37,007 bases of DNA from a virus: IMG/VR virus record IMGVR_UViG_3300024182_000016, positions 1-37,007 of that record; one strand, 5' to 3'. Both the position numbers and the translations under genes were made by a program. Shown here piece by piece: positions 20,304 to 29,634 of the stretch. Below the pieces are notes generated by a model. It saw only the letters and a program-made list of their open reading frames with translations. It was not told the origin of the DNA and ran no database searches. How positions within the stretch are numbered: the first letter of the stretch is position 1; the number at the start of each line of letters is the position of its first letter.

Positions 20304-21741
20304 GTTTGACATTGTTGGGAGTTTTAATAAACAGCCGATAAAAAGCTTTGATTCGCAGCGCACGGTAAATTTGTTTGAGTATACCGATACCGAAGGAAAA
20401 CGCGGCAAGATTTTGATTAATACGTCCGGATTAATTTTTAAAGGTCAAGTGAATTCGGTACGTAATGGTTGGCGACAAGGATTTATTTTTAACGGATATG
20501 TATATTTTGTAGTGGATGACATTGCGTATCGCATGACGACCGATCTCGTTCCCAATGTGATTGGAATGTTATCGACTAATAATGGTTTTGTAGCAATAGA
20601 AGCCAATACACATCAAGTCATTTTTGTCGATGGAATTAATGGTTATATTTTTGATACGACAACGGGAATATTTACCACCATTGAACGTACAGGAAGTGCC
20701 GCAGGATTTCCGGCACATCCGGTTGATGTGGCTTTTTTAGATGGTTTTTTTGTAGTGCCGGACGGTGAGACAAACACATTTACGTTATCGGCCTTAAATG
20801 ATGGGACGATGTGGGATGCATTAAATTCGGCGGCGATCAATTCTCATCCGGGAACCATCACCGCAGTACAAACCCTGCATCGCAAACTATTTATTTATTC
20901 GCAATTTTTTTGCGAAGTATGGGAAAACGCCGGCTTAAGTGATTTTCCATTTCGGCGCAATAATAGTTTGTTAATGGAATATGGCACGATTTCACCAGCG
21001 GCAGTAGTAACTGGTTTTGATCGCATGTTTTTCTTATCGCAAGATCGGGATGGGTTAGGACATGTCATCATGGTAAGCGGGACGCAAGCAATACGTATAA
21101 GTAATGCTGCTCTTGATTATCAGCTTAATCAATATACTGATATTTCCGATGCGGCTGGGATAGTTTATCAAGATTGGGGAATTATATTTTTTCGGTTGAA
21201 TTTTACGATTGCTGATAAAACATGGGTATTCAATGTCACGCAAAGTACACCGGAAGATTTGCGTTGGCATAATGAAGAAATGCTGGATGGAAGTCGGCAT
21301 ATAGCGCAAGTACATTTTTATTTAAATGGCCAGCATTATTTTGGTTCATATGATAATGGTAAATTTTATTTAATCAGTAATACCACTTATAACAATGATG
21401 GCGAAGCGATTAAACGAGAACGGATTGGGCGCCTATTTTATGATCCGGCTGGTAATAGATTGCGAGTAGATAGATTATTTTTGGACGTGGTACAAGGAGT
21501 AGCCACCGAAAGTGGGATTGATGCAAATCCAGTGATATTTTTGGCAATTTCACGGGACGGCGGACGAACCTATGGCAACGAATTAACGATGCCCATGGGA
21601 AAAATAGGACAAACCGATTATCGTACATTTTTTAGACGATTAGGAACTGGCAAAACATTTACTTTTCGTGTGCGTTTTTATAATCAGACGGAATTTATTT
21701 TATTGGGAGCCAGTATTGATTATGAGGTATTACCTGAATGA
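20293..21741 (+). CDS. Packaged-DNA stabilisation protein, P22 gp10-like tail hub
   Basis: 482 residues, near the 472 of P22 gp10. The reading frame opens with TTG (20293), 11 bases inside the gp4-like gene, with no good ribosome site; coupling to that gene is likely. FNKQPIKSFDSQRTVNLFEY and later beta-propeller-like repeats (FIFNGYVYFVVDDIAYRM, HPVDVAFLDGFFVVPDGETN, HRKLFIYSQFFCEVWEN) are typical. It closes the portal and carries the tail spikes or fibres. Ends with ATGA overlap. Confidence 0.85.
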   Translation: MRTEFDIVGSFNKQPIKSFDSQRTVNLFEYTDTEGKRGKILINTSGLIFKGQVNSVRNGWRQGFIFNGYVYFVVDDIAYRMTTDLVPNVIGMLSTNNGFVAIEANTHQVIFVDGINGYIFDTTTGIFTTIERTGSAAGFPAHPVDVAFLDGFFVVPDGETNTFTLSALNDGTMWDALNSAAINSHPGTITAVQTLHRKLFIYSQFFCEVWENAGLSDFPFRRNNSLLMEYGTISPAAVVTGFDRMFFLSQDRDGLGHVIMVSGTQAIRISNAALDYQLNQYTDISDAAGIVYQDWGIIFFRLNFTIADKTWVFNVTQSTPEDLRWHNEEMLDGSRHIAQVHFYLNGQHYFGSYDNGKFYLISNTTYNNDGEAIKRERIGRLFYDPAGNRLRVDRLFLDVVQGVATESGIDANPVIFLAISRDGGRTYGNELTMPMGKIGQTDYRTFFRRLGTGKTFTFRVRFYNQTEFILLGASIDYEVLPE

Positions 21742-22001
21742 TTAGCATTGATTTGCCGCCAGTAGAAGATCCAATAGTGGATAAAAAAGGTTTTTTAACA
21801 CCCGTTTGGCGCGATTGGTTTGCGACAAATATAGGCACATTGGTGACGTATATTACGCAATATGGTTTGCAGTTGCCGCCGATAACAACAACACAACGCG
21901 ATACGTTAAACAATCCAAAAAATGGATTGGTGATACAAAACGAAACGACCGGCGAACCGCAAATTTATTTGGGTTCATGGAAAAATATTTTACATAGTTA
22001 G
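21738..22001 (+). CDS. Small virion-associated protein, 87 aa
   Basis: ATGA overlap with the gp10-like gene. Sequence starts ISIDLPPVEDPIVDKKGFLTPVWRDWFATNIGTLVTYI and ends QNETTGEPQIYLGSWKNI, a pattern seen in short phage fibre or head-fibre base proteins. In P22 this slot holds the tail-needle gene, but at 87 residues without a long coiled coil this is not an obvious needle. Role inferred from position only. Confidence 0.6.
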   Translation: MISIDLPPVEDPIVDKKGFLTPVWRDWFATNIGTLVTYITQYGLQLPPITTTQRDTLNNPKNGLVIQNETTGEPQIYLGSWKNILHS

Positions 22002-22010
22002 GTAATTAAT

Positions 22011-22736
22011 ATGGCAAATGCACTAACCAGTAATTCTTCCATTGCTTTTGGCGATATGGGCAATAAAGCTTCTAATTGGGCATCTGGAGGAAGTTATTCC
22101 AATCCGAATTCATTCAATTTTTCCGCTGCTATTCCCGGGATAGGGGGACTACTGCAAGGTTTTATGGGGGATTCTGGGGCTCCTTATCAAGCCGCCGGAG
22201 ATGCCTATCAGCAAATTATTGATAAATATTTACCGGGTATTCAACAAAATTTAAATCCATTTATCACGGCGGGGCAAAATGCTTTGCCGCAATGGCAAAA
22301 TGCATTAAATAGGATGCAGAATCCAACCGATTTTATGAAAGAAATTTTTGGCACTTATCAAGAATCGCCGGCGGCTGCTTTTGAGCGGAAATATGGACAG
22401 GAAGGTATCACCAATGCAGCCTCTGCCAGCGGAATGCTTGGAAGTGGCGCCTTGATGAAATCTGCCGCTGATTATAACCAAGCACTCACCTCTCGTGATA
22501 TGCAACAATTTTTGCAAAATGCATTGGGTATTAATCAGCAATATATGGGTGGTTTACAAGGATTGTCTGGCATGGGATTACAAGGTGCCACTTCATATGG
22601 CGATATTTTATCACACATTATTCCTGGATATGCATCCGCTATGGGAGGTGCCGCCTATGGCCAAAATGCAGGAGGTCAAATGGATTTAGGTAGCATGTTA
22701 AGTGGCGGTCTTTCCCTAGCTGGCATGTTTTTTTAG
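22011..22736 (+). CDS. Ejection (pilot) protein, P22 gp7-like
   Basis: 241 residues, Gly/Ala/Gln-rich. It contains the region AFERKYGQEGITNAASASGMLGSGA common to gp7-type DNA-transfer proteins, and a glycine-rich C terminus (GSMLSGGLSLAGMFF). Such proteins are packed in the head and expelled with DNA to form a conduit through the envelope. First of three consecutive ejection genes, as in P22 (gp7, gp20, gp16). Confidence 0.75.
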   Translation: MANALTSNSSIAFGDMGNKASNWASGGSYSNPNSFNFSAAIPGIGGLLQGFMGDSGAPYQAAGDAYQQIIDKYLPGIQQNLNPFITAGQNALPQWQNALNRMQNPTDFMKEIFGTYQESPAAAFERKYGQEGITNAASASGMLGSGALMKSAADYNQALTSRDMQQFLQNALGINQQYMGGLQGLSGMGLQGATSYGDILSHIIPGYASAMGGAAYGQNAGGQMDLGSMLSGGLSLAGMFF

Positions 22737-22745
22737 GAATAAATT

Positions 22746-23897
22746 ATGTATAGCACACCGTTATTTGCGCCTATTAGAATGCCTGAAAGTGAACAACCTT
22801 TTTTAAAAGGTTTTCAGAATGTTCAACAATTGCAACAAGAACAGTTAAAAAACGCATTGTTATCTATTCAAAAACAATACATGCCTCAAATGCAAGAGGC
22901 AGAAATAGGTGAAAAACAGGGACGTACCCAAAATTATTTAGCCGAAGCATCGATGGCACCGTCGCGTATTGGGTTGATGAATTCTCAAGCGGGTCATTAC
23001 AATGCATTAACAAAATCAATACCGGAAGAATTAGATATTAAACGTGCGCAATTACAGCAACAGAATCAACGATTTGGTACAGCTTATCAGATGGCGCGCA
23101 TGTTAAATGCAATGCCACAAGCAGCGCGTGCGACTTGGATTGCGCAAAATCAAGATGCCTATAATCAGATGTTAGCTGAGTTGGGTAATGGGGGAATGCG
23201 TCCTTCTAATGCTTTGAATAATCAAGAAGCACCGACTGAAGCCCCGAATGCTTTAACACAATCGTCTCCTTCTTCACCTCGGTTTTTACCTCCTACACCT
23301 GAACAAAATGCTCAAATTGCAAAAGCGAATCAGATGGCGGCTAATAAGGCTTTATCCACTGCTGCGACAGAACGCCAAATGGAAGGCGCAATCCAAGTTG
23401 AAAATATTGTTAATGATCCTGGGGTTCAACAACAAGTCGTCAATGCTTCGCAATATGCGGGCGCTGTTCGAAAAGGCAAAGCAGCACTGGATGCTTTATC
23501 ACAGAAAAATCCAGCGGCTTATGAAGATTATTTGGCATTTAAAAATCAAACACAAGTATTGCTCCAGAATCGCATTAAAACTCTTGATCAAATGGGCGCT
23601 ACCGATAAGCAGCGAGAAGAATTGGAAGGTCTTTATAGCAAGACAATGGATTCTCTAACTTCTAATCCATCCCAATTTATTACGCAATTTAATAAGTTAG
23701 GTAAGACTTTAGATACGATCGCGCGCAGTGTGCAAAAATCTGCATCGCCTATTGCTAAAGTGAATAGATTGGAAGGTTACAAAGAAATTCCTGATATGAA
23801 TGATCGGGTAACCGTGGTTGCGCCGGATGGACGCAGCGGTAGTATTCCCTCGTCACAACTCCAAGAAGCATTAAAAGCTGGATATAGGGAAGGATAA
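22746..23897 (+). CDS. Ejection protein, P22 gp20-like
   Basis: 383 residues, strongly helical and Gln-rich. Residues 10-140 are coiled (QNVQQLQQEQLKNALLSIQKQY...), a Pro-rich linker lies near 145-185 (SSPSSPRFLPPTPEQN), and the C terminus has a short domain ending in DRVTVVAPDGRSGSIPSSQLQEALKAGY. Length and place agree with gp20-type pilot proteins. Overlaps the next start by one base (TAATG). Confidence 0.72.
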   Translation: MYSTPLFAPIRMPESEQPFLKGFQNVQQLQQEQLKNALLSIQKQYMPQMQEAEIGEKQGRTQNYLAEASMAPSRIGLMNSQAGHYNALTKSIPEELDIKRAQLQQQNQRFGTAYQMARMLNAMPQAARATWIAQNQDAYNQMLAELGNGGMRPSNALNNQEAPTEAPNALTQSSPSSPRFLPPTPEQNAQIAKANQMAANKALSTAATERQMEGAIQVENIVNDPGVQQQVVNASQYAGAVRKGKAALDALSQKNPAAYEDYLAFKNQTQVLLQNRIKTLDQMGATDKQREELEGLYSKTMDSLTSNPSQFITQFNKLGKTLDTIARSVQKSASPIAKVNRLEGYKEIPDMNDRVTVVAPDGRSGSIPSSQLQEALKAGYREG

Positions 23898-26149
23898 TGG
23901 CAATCGATTTTGTCCCTAATGAAAATCCCAAAAATGTCACACCGAGTAAAGGTAAAGATGGCATAGATTTTATTTCACATGAAACAGTAGGAGGACATTT
24001 GCGGGATATAGGAAATAGATTATTGCAAGGATTATCACCGCAAGAATTTGCTAATCTTAATAAAGCATCGGATTCCGAAAAAACAGCGATTAAAGTGGCG
24101 AATGCACTTTGGCAATCTTCTCCCTATATACTTGCTGGAGAAGCCGCAGGACTTGCCAACGCGCCGCGTTTTGTGAGTATGGCGGCCGAAAACATGCCGA
24201 AAGTAGCCAAGTATTTGACCAATTTAGCGGGTGTCACTGGCAAAAATGCTTTGTTCGGTGGAGGGGCGGGCGCCGCTGAATCTGTTCTAAATGGCGAGAC
24301 AAAGGATATTGGACAAAATACTTTAAGGGGGGCTGCATTAGGCGGCGCTATTGGCGGTAGTGCAAATATTGGATTAGATGTGCTCAATGCGCTCCGACCC
24401 AGCAATATTTTGCGATCCTTTAAAGGAACTGCTACACCGGAAGAGACAAAAATAGCTGCCGAAATGGCCGGTAATTTGCCAATAGGATTAGGTAAGATTT
24501 TACAATCACCTGCTTTAGAAGAAATAGAAAAAACCGCGAATCGTATTCCGTTGTCCGGTGGCATTAATCGGGCGGAAAAAGTTGAGCAAGCGGCCGAAGA
24601 TCAAACTGATAAACTATTAACTTTAATGCGTGGAAATGCGGCAGAAGAAGATTTAGCCCATAATTTACAAGAAGGCATTTTAAAAAATGCGCAAGGTCAC
24701 AAAGCAGAAGCCACACGGCTTTATGAAGATTTTTTAAATACTGCAAAAGAACAAGGAGTGAAAATTACTGAAACGCCAGAAACCCAAATGATAGCTAAAA
24801 ATATTTTAAGAGATTATCAAGAGAATCAAACACCTTTAGATGAAAAAATAATTAAACGTTTGGAAAAATTATCTGAACCTGATCTTATTCCGGATGCAGT
24901 TAAAGGACAAGTAAGCCGTCCTAAAGAAATTGATGAGATGCATAATCAGATAAAATCTTTAAAGAAAAGCGCACGTCTTGTTGAAAGTAAAGATCCTTAT
25001 TTGGCTAATACATATAATGAATTAGCAGCCGCTATGCGTAAAGATTTTGAGAATAGTTTAACTGGAAATAATATAGATTTATATCATGGTACAACAAATA
25101 AAAATTCTAAGAATATACTAGATGAAGGACTTATTGCTCAAAAATTTCATTCGTTGTATCCAACATTAACTAATGATAGGAATTTAGCAGCCGCGTATAG
25201 TGCGCGTCATTCAGGATCGGATGAGCCAGAAAGTATACTTAAAATTAGTATTCCAAAAAATGAATTAAATAAATATGTGCACGAAAAAAATATAGATTGG
25301 GCATCTAAGTCTAATAGACCTCGTGGTTTTAATGACGCAGAAACTTATGGTTTAAAATCTAACATACCGCCTAATTTTATTAGCAAACATGACTTAAATG
25401 AAAAAATAATAGACAGACATCTCATATCAAATAAATTATCTTATGCTGATAAATATTATAAAGAAAATGTTGTTCCTTATAAACAAAATGACATACAAAA
25501 TATCATAGGTGGTAAAACAAACTTAGAAAATATTCAAAATACTTTAACACAATCTAAAGATCATATTGAAAAAATAGTCGATGATTTATCACCAGTATTA
25601 AAGAAAAACGCAGCTTATTTAAAGTTCAAATCAGCTATCAAAGAAAATGAAGCGGGGGTCTATACATCAGAACCACAAAAACTTTTCAATGCTTACAATC
25701 GATTATCACCGGTGCAAAAAGACAAACTGTTTACTAAAACCGAACAAAAAGAATTTCAACGGTTAGGCTTTTTGGCGCGCGCCGCCCAAGACAAAGGAAA
25801 ATCATCACAATATTTGAAAGCGGCTGAGTTAGGTATTCCACTATATGAAGCATTAGGTCATGGTAATTTACTGGGTGCCGCAAAAGTGTTAGGAACAGGG
25901 GCATTATTAGGATTGGGGGCACGAGGGGTAGGGAATGCATTAACAAGTCCTGCGATGCGTAATGCTGTTATAAATCCTTCTGCAACGAATACATTATCAT
26001 CGATGATGCCCGCATTCCAAGGTGCCGCGATTGGCGCAGAAGCGCAACCCCCTGAGTCAATCAATATCGATTTTCAACCTATGCAAGGAAATAGTTTAAA
26101 TAATATCGATGCTGATTTAATCAATAATCAAATTATGAGCAGCCAATAA
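23897..26149 (+). CDS. Largest ejection protein (gp16-like) with an internal ADP-ribosyltransferase-like domain
   Basis: 750 residues. An N-terminal region with Ala/Gly-rich amphipathic segments (GGGAGAAESVLNG, AALGGAIGGSANIG) and a membrane-active look fits gp16-type proteins. Around residues 393-510 sits a different module: IDLYHGTTNKNSKNILDEGL (Y396-H397-G398-T399), then L-T-N-D and NLAAAYSARHS, then ILKISIPKNEL. This Y-H-G-T, [ST]-x-D-x-x-x-A-x-x-Y, beta-strand order is that of PARP/KptA-like ARTs, where the His and the Tyr bind NAD. The third catalytic position is not certain. The DNA of this module looks more AT-rich than its flanks. If active, NAD-dependent modification could occur in the host directly after ejection. 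C-terminal helices and a Gly-rich region (LGTGALLGLGARGVGN) end the protein. Confidence 0.75.
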   Translation: MAIDFVPNENPKNVTPSKGKDGIDFISHETVGGHLRDIGNRLLQGLSPQEFANLNKASDSEKTAIKVANALWQSSPYILAGEAAGLANAPRFVSMAAENMPKVAKYLTNLAGVTGKNALFGGGAGAAESVLNGETKDIGQNTLRGAALGGAIGGSANIGLDVLNALRPSNILRSFKGTATPEETKIAAEMAGNLPIGLGKILQSPALEEIEKTANRIPLSGGINRAEKVEQAAEDQTDKLLTLMRGNAAEEDLAHNLQEGILKNAQGHKAEATRLYEDFLNTAKEQGVKITETPETQMIAKNILRDYQENQTPLDEKIIKRLEKLSEPDLIPDAVKGQVSRPKEIDEMHNQIKSLKKSARLVESKDPYLANTYNELAAAMRKDFENSLTGNNIDLYHGTTNKNSKNILDEGLIAQKFHSLYPTLTNDRNLAAAYSARHSGSDEPESILKISIPKNELNKYVHEKNIDWASKSNRPRGFNDAETYGLKSNIPPNFISKHDLNEKIIDRHLISNKLSYADKYYKENVVPYKQNDIQNIIGGKTNLENIQNTLTQSKDHIEKIVDDLSPVLKKNAAYLKFKSAIKENEAGVYTSEPQKLFNAYNRLSPVQKDKLFTKTEQKEFQRLGFLARAAQDKGKSSQYLKAAELGIPLYEALGHGNLLGAAKVLGTGALLGLGARGVGNALTSPAMRNAVINPSATNTLSSMMPAFQGAAIGAEAQPPESINIDFQPMQGNSLNNIDADLINNQIMSSQ

Positions 26150-27945
26150 TGACGATACAGACTACTTACAATTTAGCGCCAGTTCCTCGTTGGTTATTTA
26201 CGGATTTAACGGGGAATGTTTTAAGCAATGGCAGATTGTGGACATATGAAGATTTGGATCAGGTAACTCCAAAAGTGGCTTACCAAGATATTAATGGTTT
26301 AAATCCATGGACTGATCCTATTCCATTTGAATTAAACGGGATGCCAGATGGCGCTATTTATTGGGCATCCGATAGCAATTATTATTTGGCTGTCTTTGAC
26401 CAAAATGATGTTCCGCAATTTACGGTCTCACATTACAATGCGCCTTTTGCAAATCAAATAAATCCAGCGCCAAAATTTGTTAAAAATTATTTTCGAAATC
26501 CTCAATTTACATTTTGGAATAATTCAAATAATTATCCCAATATTGGATACTCACAAAATATTTATGATTATGTAGCGGATGATTGGATTTATTTGCGAAA
26601 TAATAACAATGCAACCGTTAATATTTCGCAAGGATTATTTAATCCTGGTCAAATTGATGTACCTTTTAATCCGATAGGTTTTTTTCATTATGAATGCACA
26701 AACTCAGGCGCGGGCGGCCAAACTCAAAATGCGTGGGCACAGACTTATCAATCAGCACAAACATTTTCTGGCGAAACCGTTACAATTGCTTTTTGGGCGC
26801 GTAGTTCTACTTCATCACCATTGACAGCTAAATTTATACAAAATTTCGGCACCGGTGGTTCGCCTTCTGCTGAAAATCCAGCCGGTTCTTTTTCGATCGC
26901 GAATTTAACTACGACATGGCAACAATATTTTGCAACCATCAATATTGAGAGTGTAACGGGCAAAACATTTGGTACAAATCGTGATGATTATTTACGCTTT
27001 GAATTTGATTTGCCGCTCAACTCTATTGCAGAGATTGATATTGCCAATACACAAAATCAATTAGGATCTGCATTATCAGATTTTCCATACTTAACATTAA
27101 ATGATCAACAAAAACAATTAGATTATTTGATACAAGGTATCCCGACAACCGGCGATTTTAAAACGACTTTAAAAAGTGGGGCTTCAGCGGGTTGGGTAGT
27201 TTGTAACGATGGTACGGTGGGTAATCAACAATCCAATGCATCATTTTCAAGTATTTCAACAAAAGCACTTTTTGAATTAATTTGGAATACGATAAGTAAT
27301 AATTTTGCACCCGTATTTAATAGTGATGGATCGCCAGCTACACGTGGTGCAACAGCAGAACAAGATTATAATGCTAATCGTCAAATCGCATTGACTAAAA
27401 CGCTGGGAAGAATCTTAGCAACCGCAGGACAAGCCGTATTAAGTATGGTTTTTACGGCAGACGATACTACAGATCTATTAACGATTCCAAATTCGGCTTC
27501 TTTTTATACTGGAACACCGATTATGGTATCAACAACAGATACTCTCCCAAATCCATTAGCACCCGCTACTACTTATTATGTCATTCTGGTGGATACCACT
27601 CATATTAAATTGGCAACTTCCTTAGCTAATGCTCTATCAGGAACGGCAATTAATATCACTACAACGGGTGCTGGCATTCAAACCATTACGATTACTTATA
27701 TGGCAAGTTGGGAACCAGGACAAGTGGCTGGTGAATATGTACATGCCTTAAGTGGAGAAGAAAATGGTCCGCACACTCATCATTTAGAAGCTACTGAATC
27801 AAATGTATATGCAAGTGGATCTGGAGATTCTGCCTTAAGAACAGAAACGCCAACACCCGGTTTTGATACAATGTCTGCGGGTTTAGGTTCACCACACAAT
27901 AATATTCAACCCACTACCTTTTTATATACCCATCTCAAACTATAG
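26149..27945 (+). CDS. Tail fibre with C-terminal collar-type domain
   Basis: 598 residues. Residues 1-105 form a base domain (PRWLFTDLTGNVLSNGRLWTYE..., MPDGAIYWASDSNYYLAVFD) seen at the start of several phage fibres. The middle (about 120-310) is a beta sandwich like carbohydrate-binding modules (TVTIAFWARSSTSS...). The C terminus has ASAGWVVCNDGTVGN, then HTHHLEATES, and the ending SPHNNIQPTTFLYTHLKL, the signature of tail-collar tips. Likely adsorption fibre. Stop/start overlap TAATG with the ejection gene. Confidence 0.8.
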   Translation: MTIQTTYNLAPVPRWLFTDLTGNVLSNGRLWTYEDLDQVTPKVAYQDINGLNPWTDPIPFELNGMPDGAIYWASDSNYYLAVFDQNDVPQFTVSHYNAPFANQINPAPKFVKNYFRNPQFTFWNNSNNYPNIGYSQNIYDYVADDWIYLRNNNNATVNISQGLFNPGQIDVPFNPIGFFHYECTNSGAGGQTQNAWAQTYQSAQTFSGETVTIAFWARSSTSSPLTAKFIQNFGTGGSPSAENPAGSFSIANLTTTWQQYFATINIESVTGKTFGTNRDDYLRFEFDLPLNSIAEIDIANTQNQLGSALSDFPYLTLNDQQKQLDYLIQGIPTTGDFKTTLKSGASAGWVVCNDGTVGNQQSNASFSSISTKALFELIWNTISNNFAPVFNSDGSPATRGATAEQDYNANRQIALTKTLGRILATAGQAVLSMVFTADDTTDLLTIPNSASFYTGTPIMVSTTDTLPNPLAPATTYYVILVDTTHIKLATSLANALSGTAINITTTGAGIQTITITYMASWEPGQVAGEYVHALSGEENGPHTHHLEATESNVYASGSGDSALRTETPTPGFDTMSAGLGSPHNNIQPTTFLYTHLKL

Positions 27946-27953
27946 GGGAATTT

Positions 27954-28259
27954 ATGGCAATCGAAACTTTCAATTTACCTAATTATGATGCTAATCAATT
28001 ATTGAGTTTAGTGCGCGCATTGGCAGGTCCAATTTTGACAGGTGATATAACACCGGATAAACGTTTTGTTGATGCAAACAATGTGCCTATCCGTGCACGA
28101 TGGATATATGTAGGAACAAGCGGCAATATTTCGTATGTCAAATATGATGGAAGCACGCAAGTATTAGTAAATAAGGCAGCCGGTGTGTGGCATCCTACTC
28201 ATGCAATCCAAGTTAATTCGAGTGGCACTACTGCAACTGATTTAGTATGGGGTTCCTAA
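27954..28259 (+). CDS. Hypothetical fibre-region protein, 101 aa
   Basis: ATG 27954 with AGGGGAATTT. Beta-rich, with SGNISYVKYDGSTQVLVNKAAG as central strands and a short helix near the start (YDANQLLSLVRALAG). Probably a virion component between fibres. Confidence 0.6.
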   Translation: MAIETFNLPNYDANQLLSLVRALAGPILTGDITPDKRFVDANNVPIRARWIYVGTSGNISYVKYDGSTQVLVNKAAGVWHPTHAIQVNSSGTTATDLVWGS

Positions 28260-28394
28260 ATGGCACTAGGTTTATTGGTGGTGATTTATGGGATGTACTC
28301 AGCAGGTCCCGCAGGTTCGGATGATTTTTTATTGCTATCAGGCGAAGATTTTAACCTGTTAGATAACACTAACTTCTTATTACTAGGTGTTTAA
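28260..28394 (+). CDS. Hypothetical microprotein, 44 aa
   Basis: ATG 28260 immediately after the previous stop, stop directly before the next ATG. N-terminal hydrophobic segment ALGLLVVIYGMYSAG, then an acidic, Leu-rich tail (DDFLLLSGEDFNLLDNTNFLLLGV) like the short decorated repeats in virion proteins. Contiguous packing supports it; function unknown. Confidence 0.55.
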   Translation: MALGLLVVIYGMYSAGPAGSDDFLLLSGEDFNLLDNTNFLLLGV

Positions 28395-29615
28395 ATGGCT
28401 AGAAATATTAAACAAATTTATAACAATAATCCTTCGACAGTAGTCGGCAATAACGATTTGATATATTTAGGATTATCACCTTACGGAATTGCTGATGATA
28501 GTGCGATTAAGTACAGTGATTTTCTAATTGGAATTGAGAATGCTTTACCTACTGAAGGTGGTTTTTTTTGGAATTCTATAACGACAGGTGGAACGCATAG
28601 CGTAGTAAATAAAAATGCTTATTTATCTAATACAAGCGGTGTAACTAATTATGTCTTACCGGTTACATCAGCGGTAGGTGATACATTTAGAATATCACGG
28701 GGAAGTGCGCCAAATTGGATGTTATCTGTGAATACAGGCCAAAATATTTTAGTCGGTTCGAGTGATAGCGGAAATATTGCCGGTAGTTTTGTAGCTTCTA
28801 ATAATGCTTTTACTACAATGGATTTTACGTGCACTGTCGCTAATACAACATGGGTGGGTTATAACATTACTGGAAACGTATCAGTATCACCTATTTTACC
28901 AACTGATTTAGCAGGTTTAATGTTCTGGGGAGCAGCAGATGATTTAAATAATGGTGCTCCACTTCCGTCAGATGGCACTAGTATAAATACATGGTTTGAT
29001 AAATCCGGATTAGGAAATAATTTAACTTCTACAGGTTCTGCGCGCCCATTATTTCATACTGGTATACAAAATAGCTTACCGGGTGTTTTGTATGATGGCA
29101 TTTCGCAATTTATGCGGAATTTAACTGTCTCGAATACAAACGATACTTTTTATATGTATTTGGTCGGGAAAGTTGTAAGTGCCCCCGGAGCTAATTACGG
29201 GTTACTTTCTATTTATGATTCTGCACTTCCAAACGACATAGATAATTTACATGGCATCGGGAATTCATTTTATCCAAATCCGGGATATGACCCGATGCGA
29301 GAAAGTCTTACTATTTCTAATATAACTACTGCTCCCGTTATAGGAACTCCTTTCATATTAAGTATGGTACTAAATGGCACCAATGCAGTTAGTACAGTAT
29401 CTCCGGGCAATAATTCCACTGTGACAAATGCCGGTACTTCCGGAAATTTTGGTCAAAATGCAATTATAACTGGCGCGCGATGGTATGGAGGAATTCCAAG
29501 TTATTTTTTAAATCAATATCAATTCGAAATTATTATTGGAAATGGCGCTATCTCAATGGCGGATGATGTCGGGATAAGAAATTATCTATCGAATAAATGG
29601 AATATAACCCTTTAA
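28395..29615 (+). CDS. Fibre/adhesin protein with C-terminal LamG-like domain
   Basis: 406 residues. The N-terminal part (IKQIYNNNPSTVVGNNDLIYLG) resembles fibre attachment segments and is followed by beta strands. From residue 175 on, GLMFWGAADDLNNG..., WFDKSGLGNNLTSTGSARPLFH and LPGVLYDGISQFMRN give the concanavalin-like lectin (LamG) layout. A sugar-binding role at the host surface is likely. Confidence 0.7.
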   Translation: MARNIKQIYNNNPSTVVGNNDLIYLGLSPYGIADDSAIKYSDFLIGIENALPTEGGFFWNSITTGGTHSVVNKNAYLSNTSGVTNYVLPVTSAVGDTFRISRGSAPNWMLSVNTGQNILVGSSDSGNIAGSFVASNNAFTTMDFTCTVANTTWVGYNITGNVSVSPILPTDLAGLMFWGAADDLNNGAPLPSDGTSINTWFDKSGLGNNLTSTGSARPLFHTGIQNSLPGVLYDGISQFMRNLTVSNTNDTFYMYLVGKVVSAPGANYGLLSIYDSALPNDIDNLHGIGNSFYPNPGYDPMRESLTISNITTAPVIGTPFILSMVLNGTNAVSTVSPGNNSTVTNAGTSGNFGQNAIITGARWYGGIPSYFLNQYQFEIIIGNGAISMADDVGIRNYLSNKWNITL

Positions 29616-29634
29616 TTTATAGAGATTATATAAA

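Noticed and set aside
24124-24564. 146-codon minus frame inside the ejection gene
   Set aside because: Antisense shadow in a GC-richer Ala/Gly-coding stretch; no ribosome site and wrong strand for the late block.
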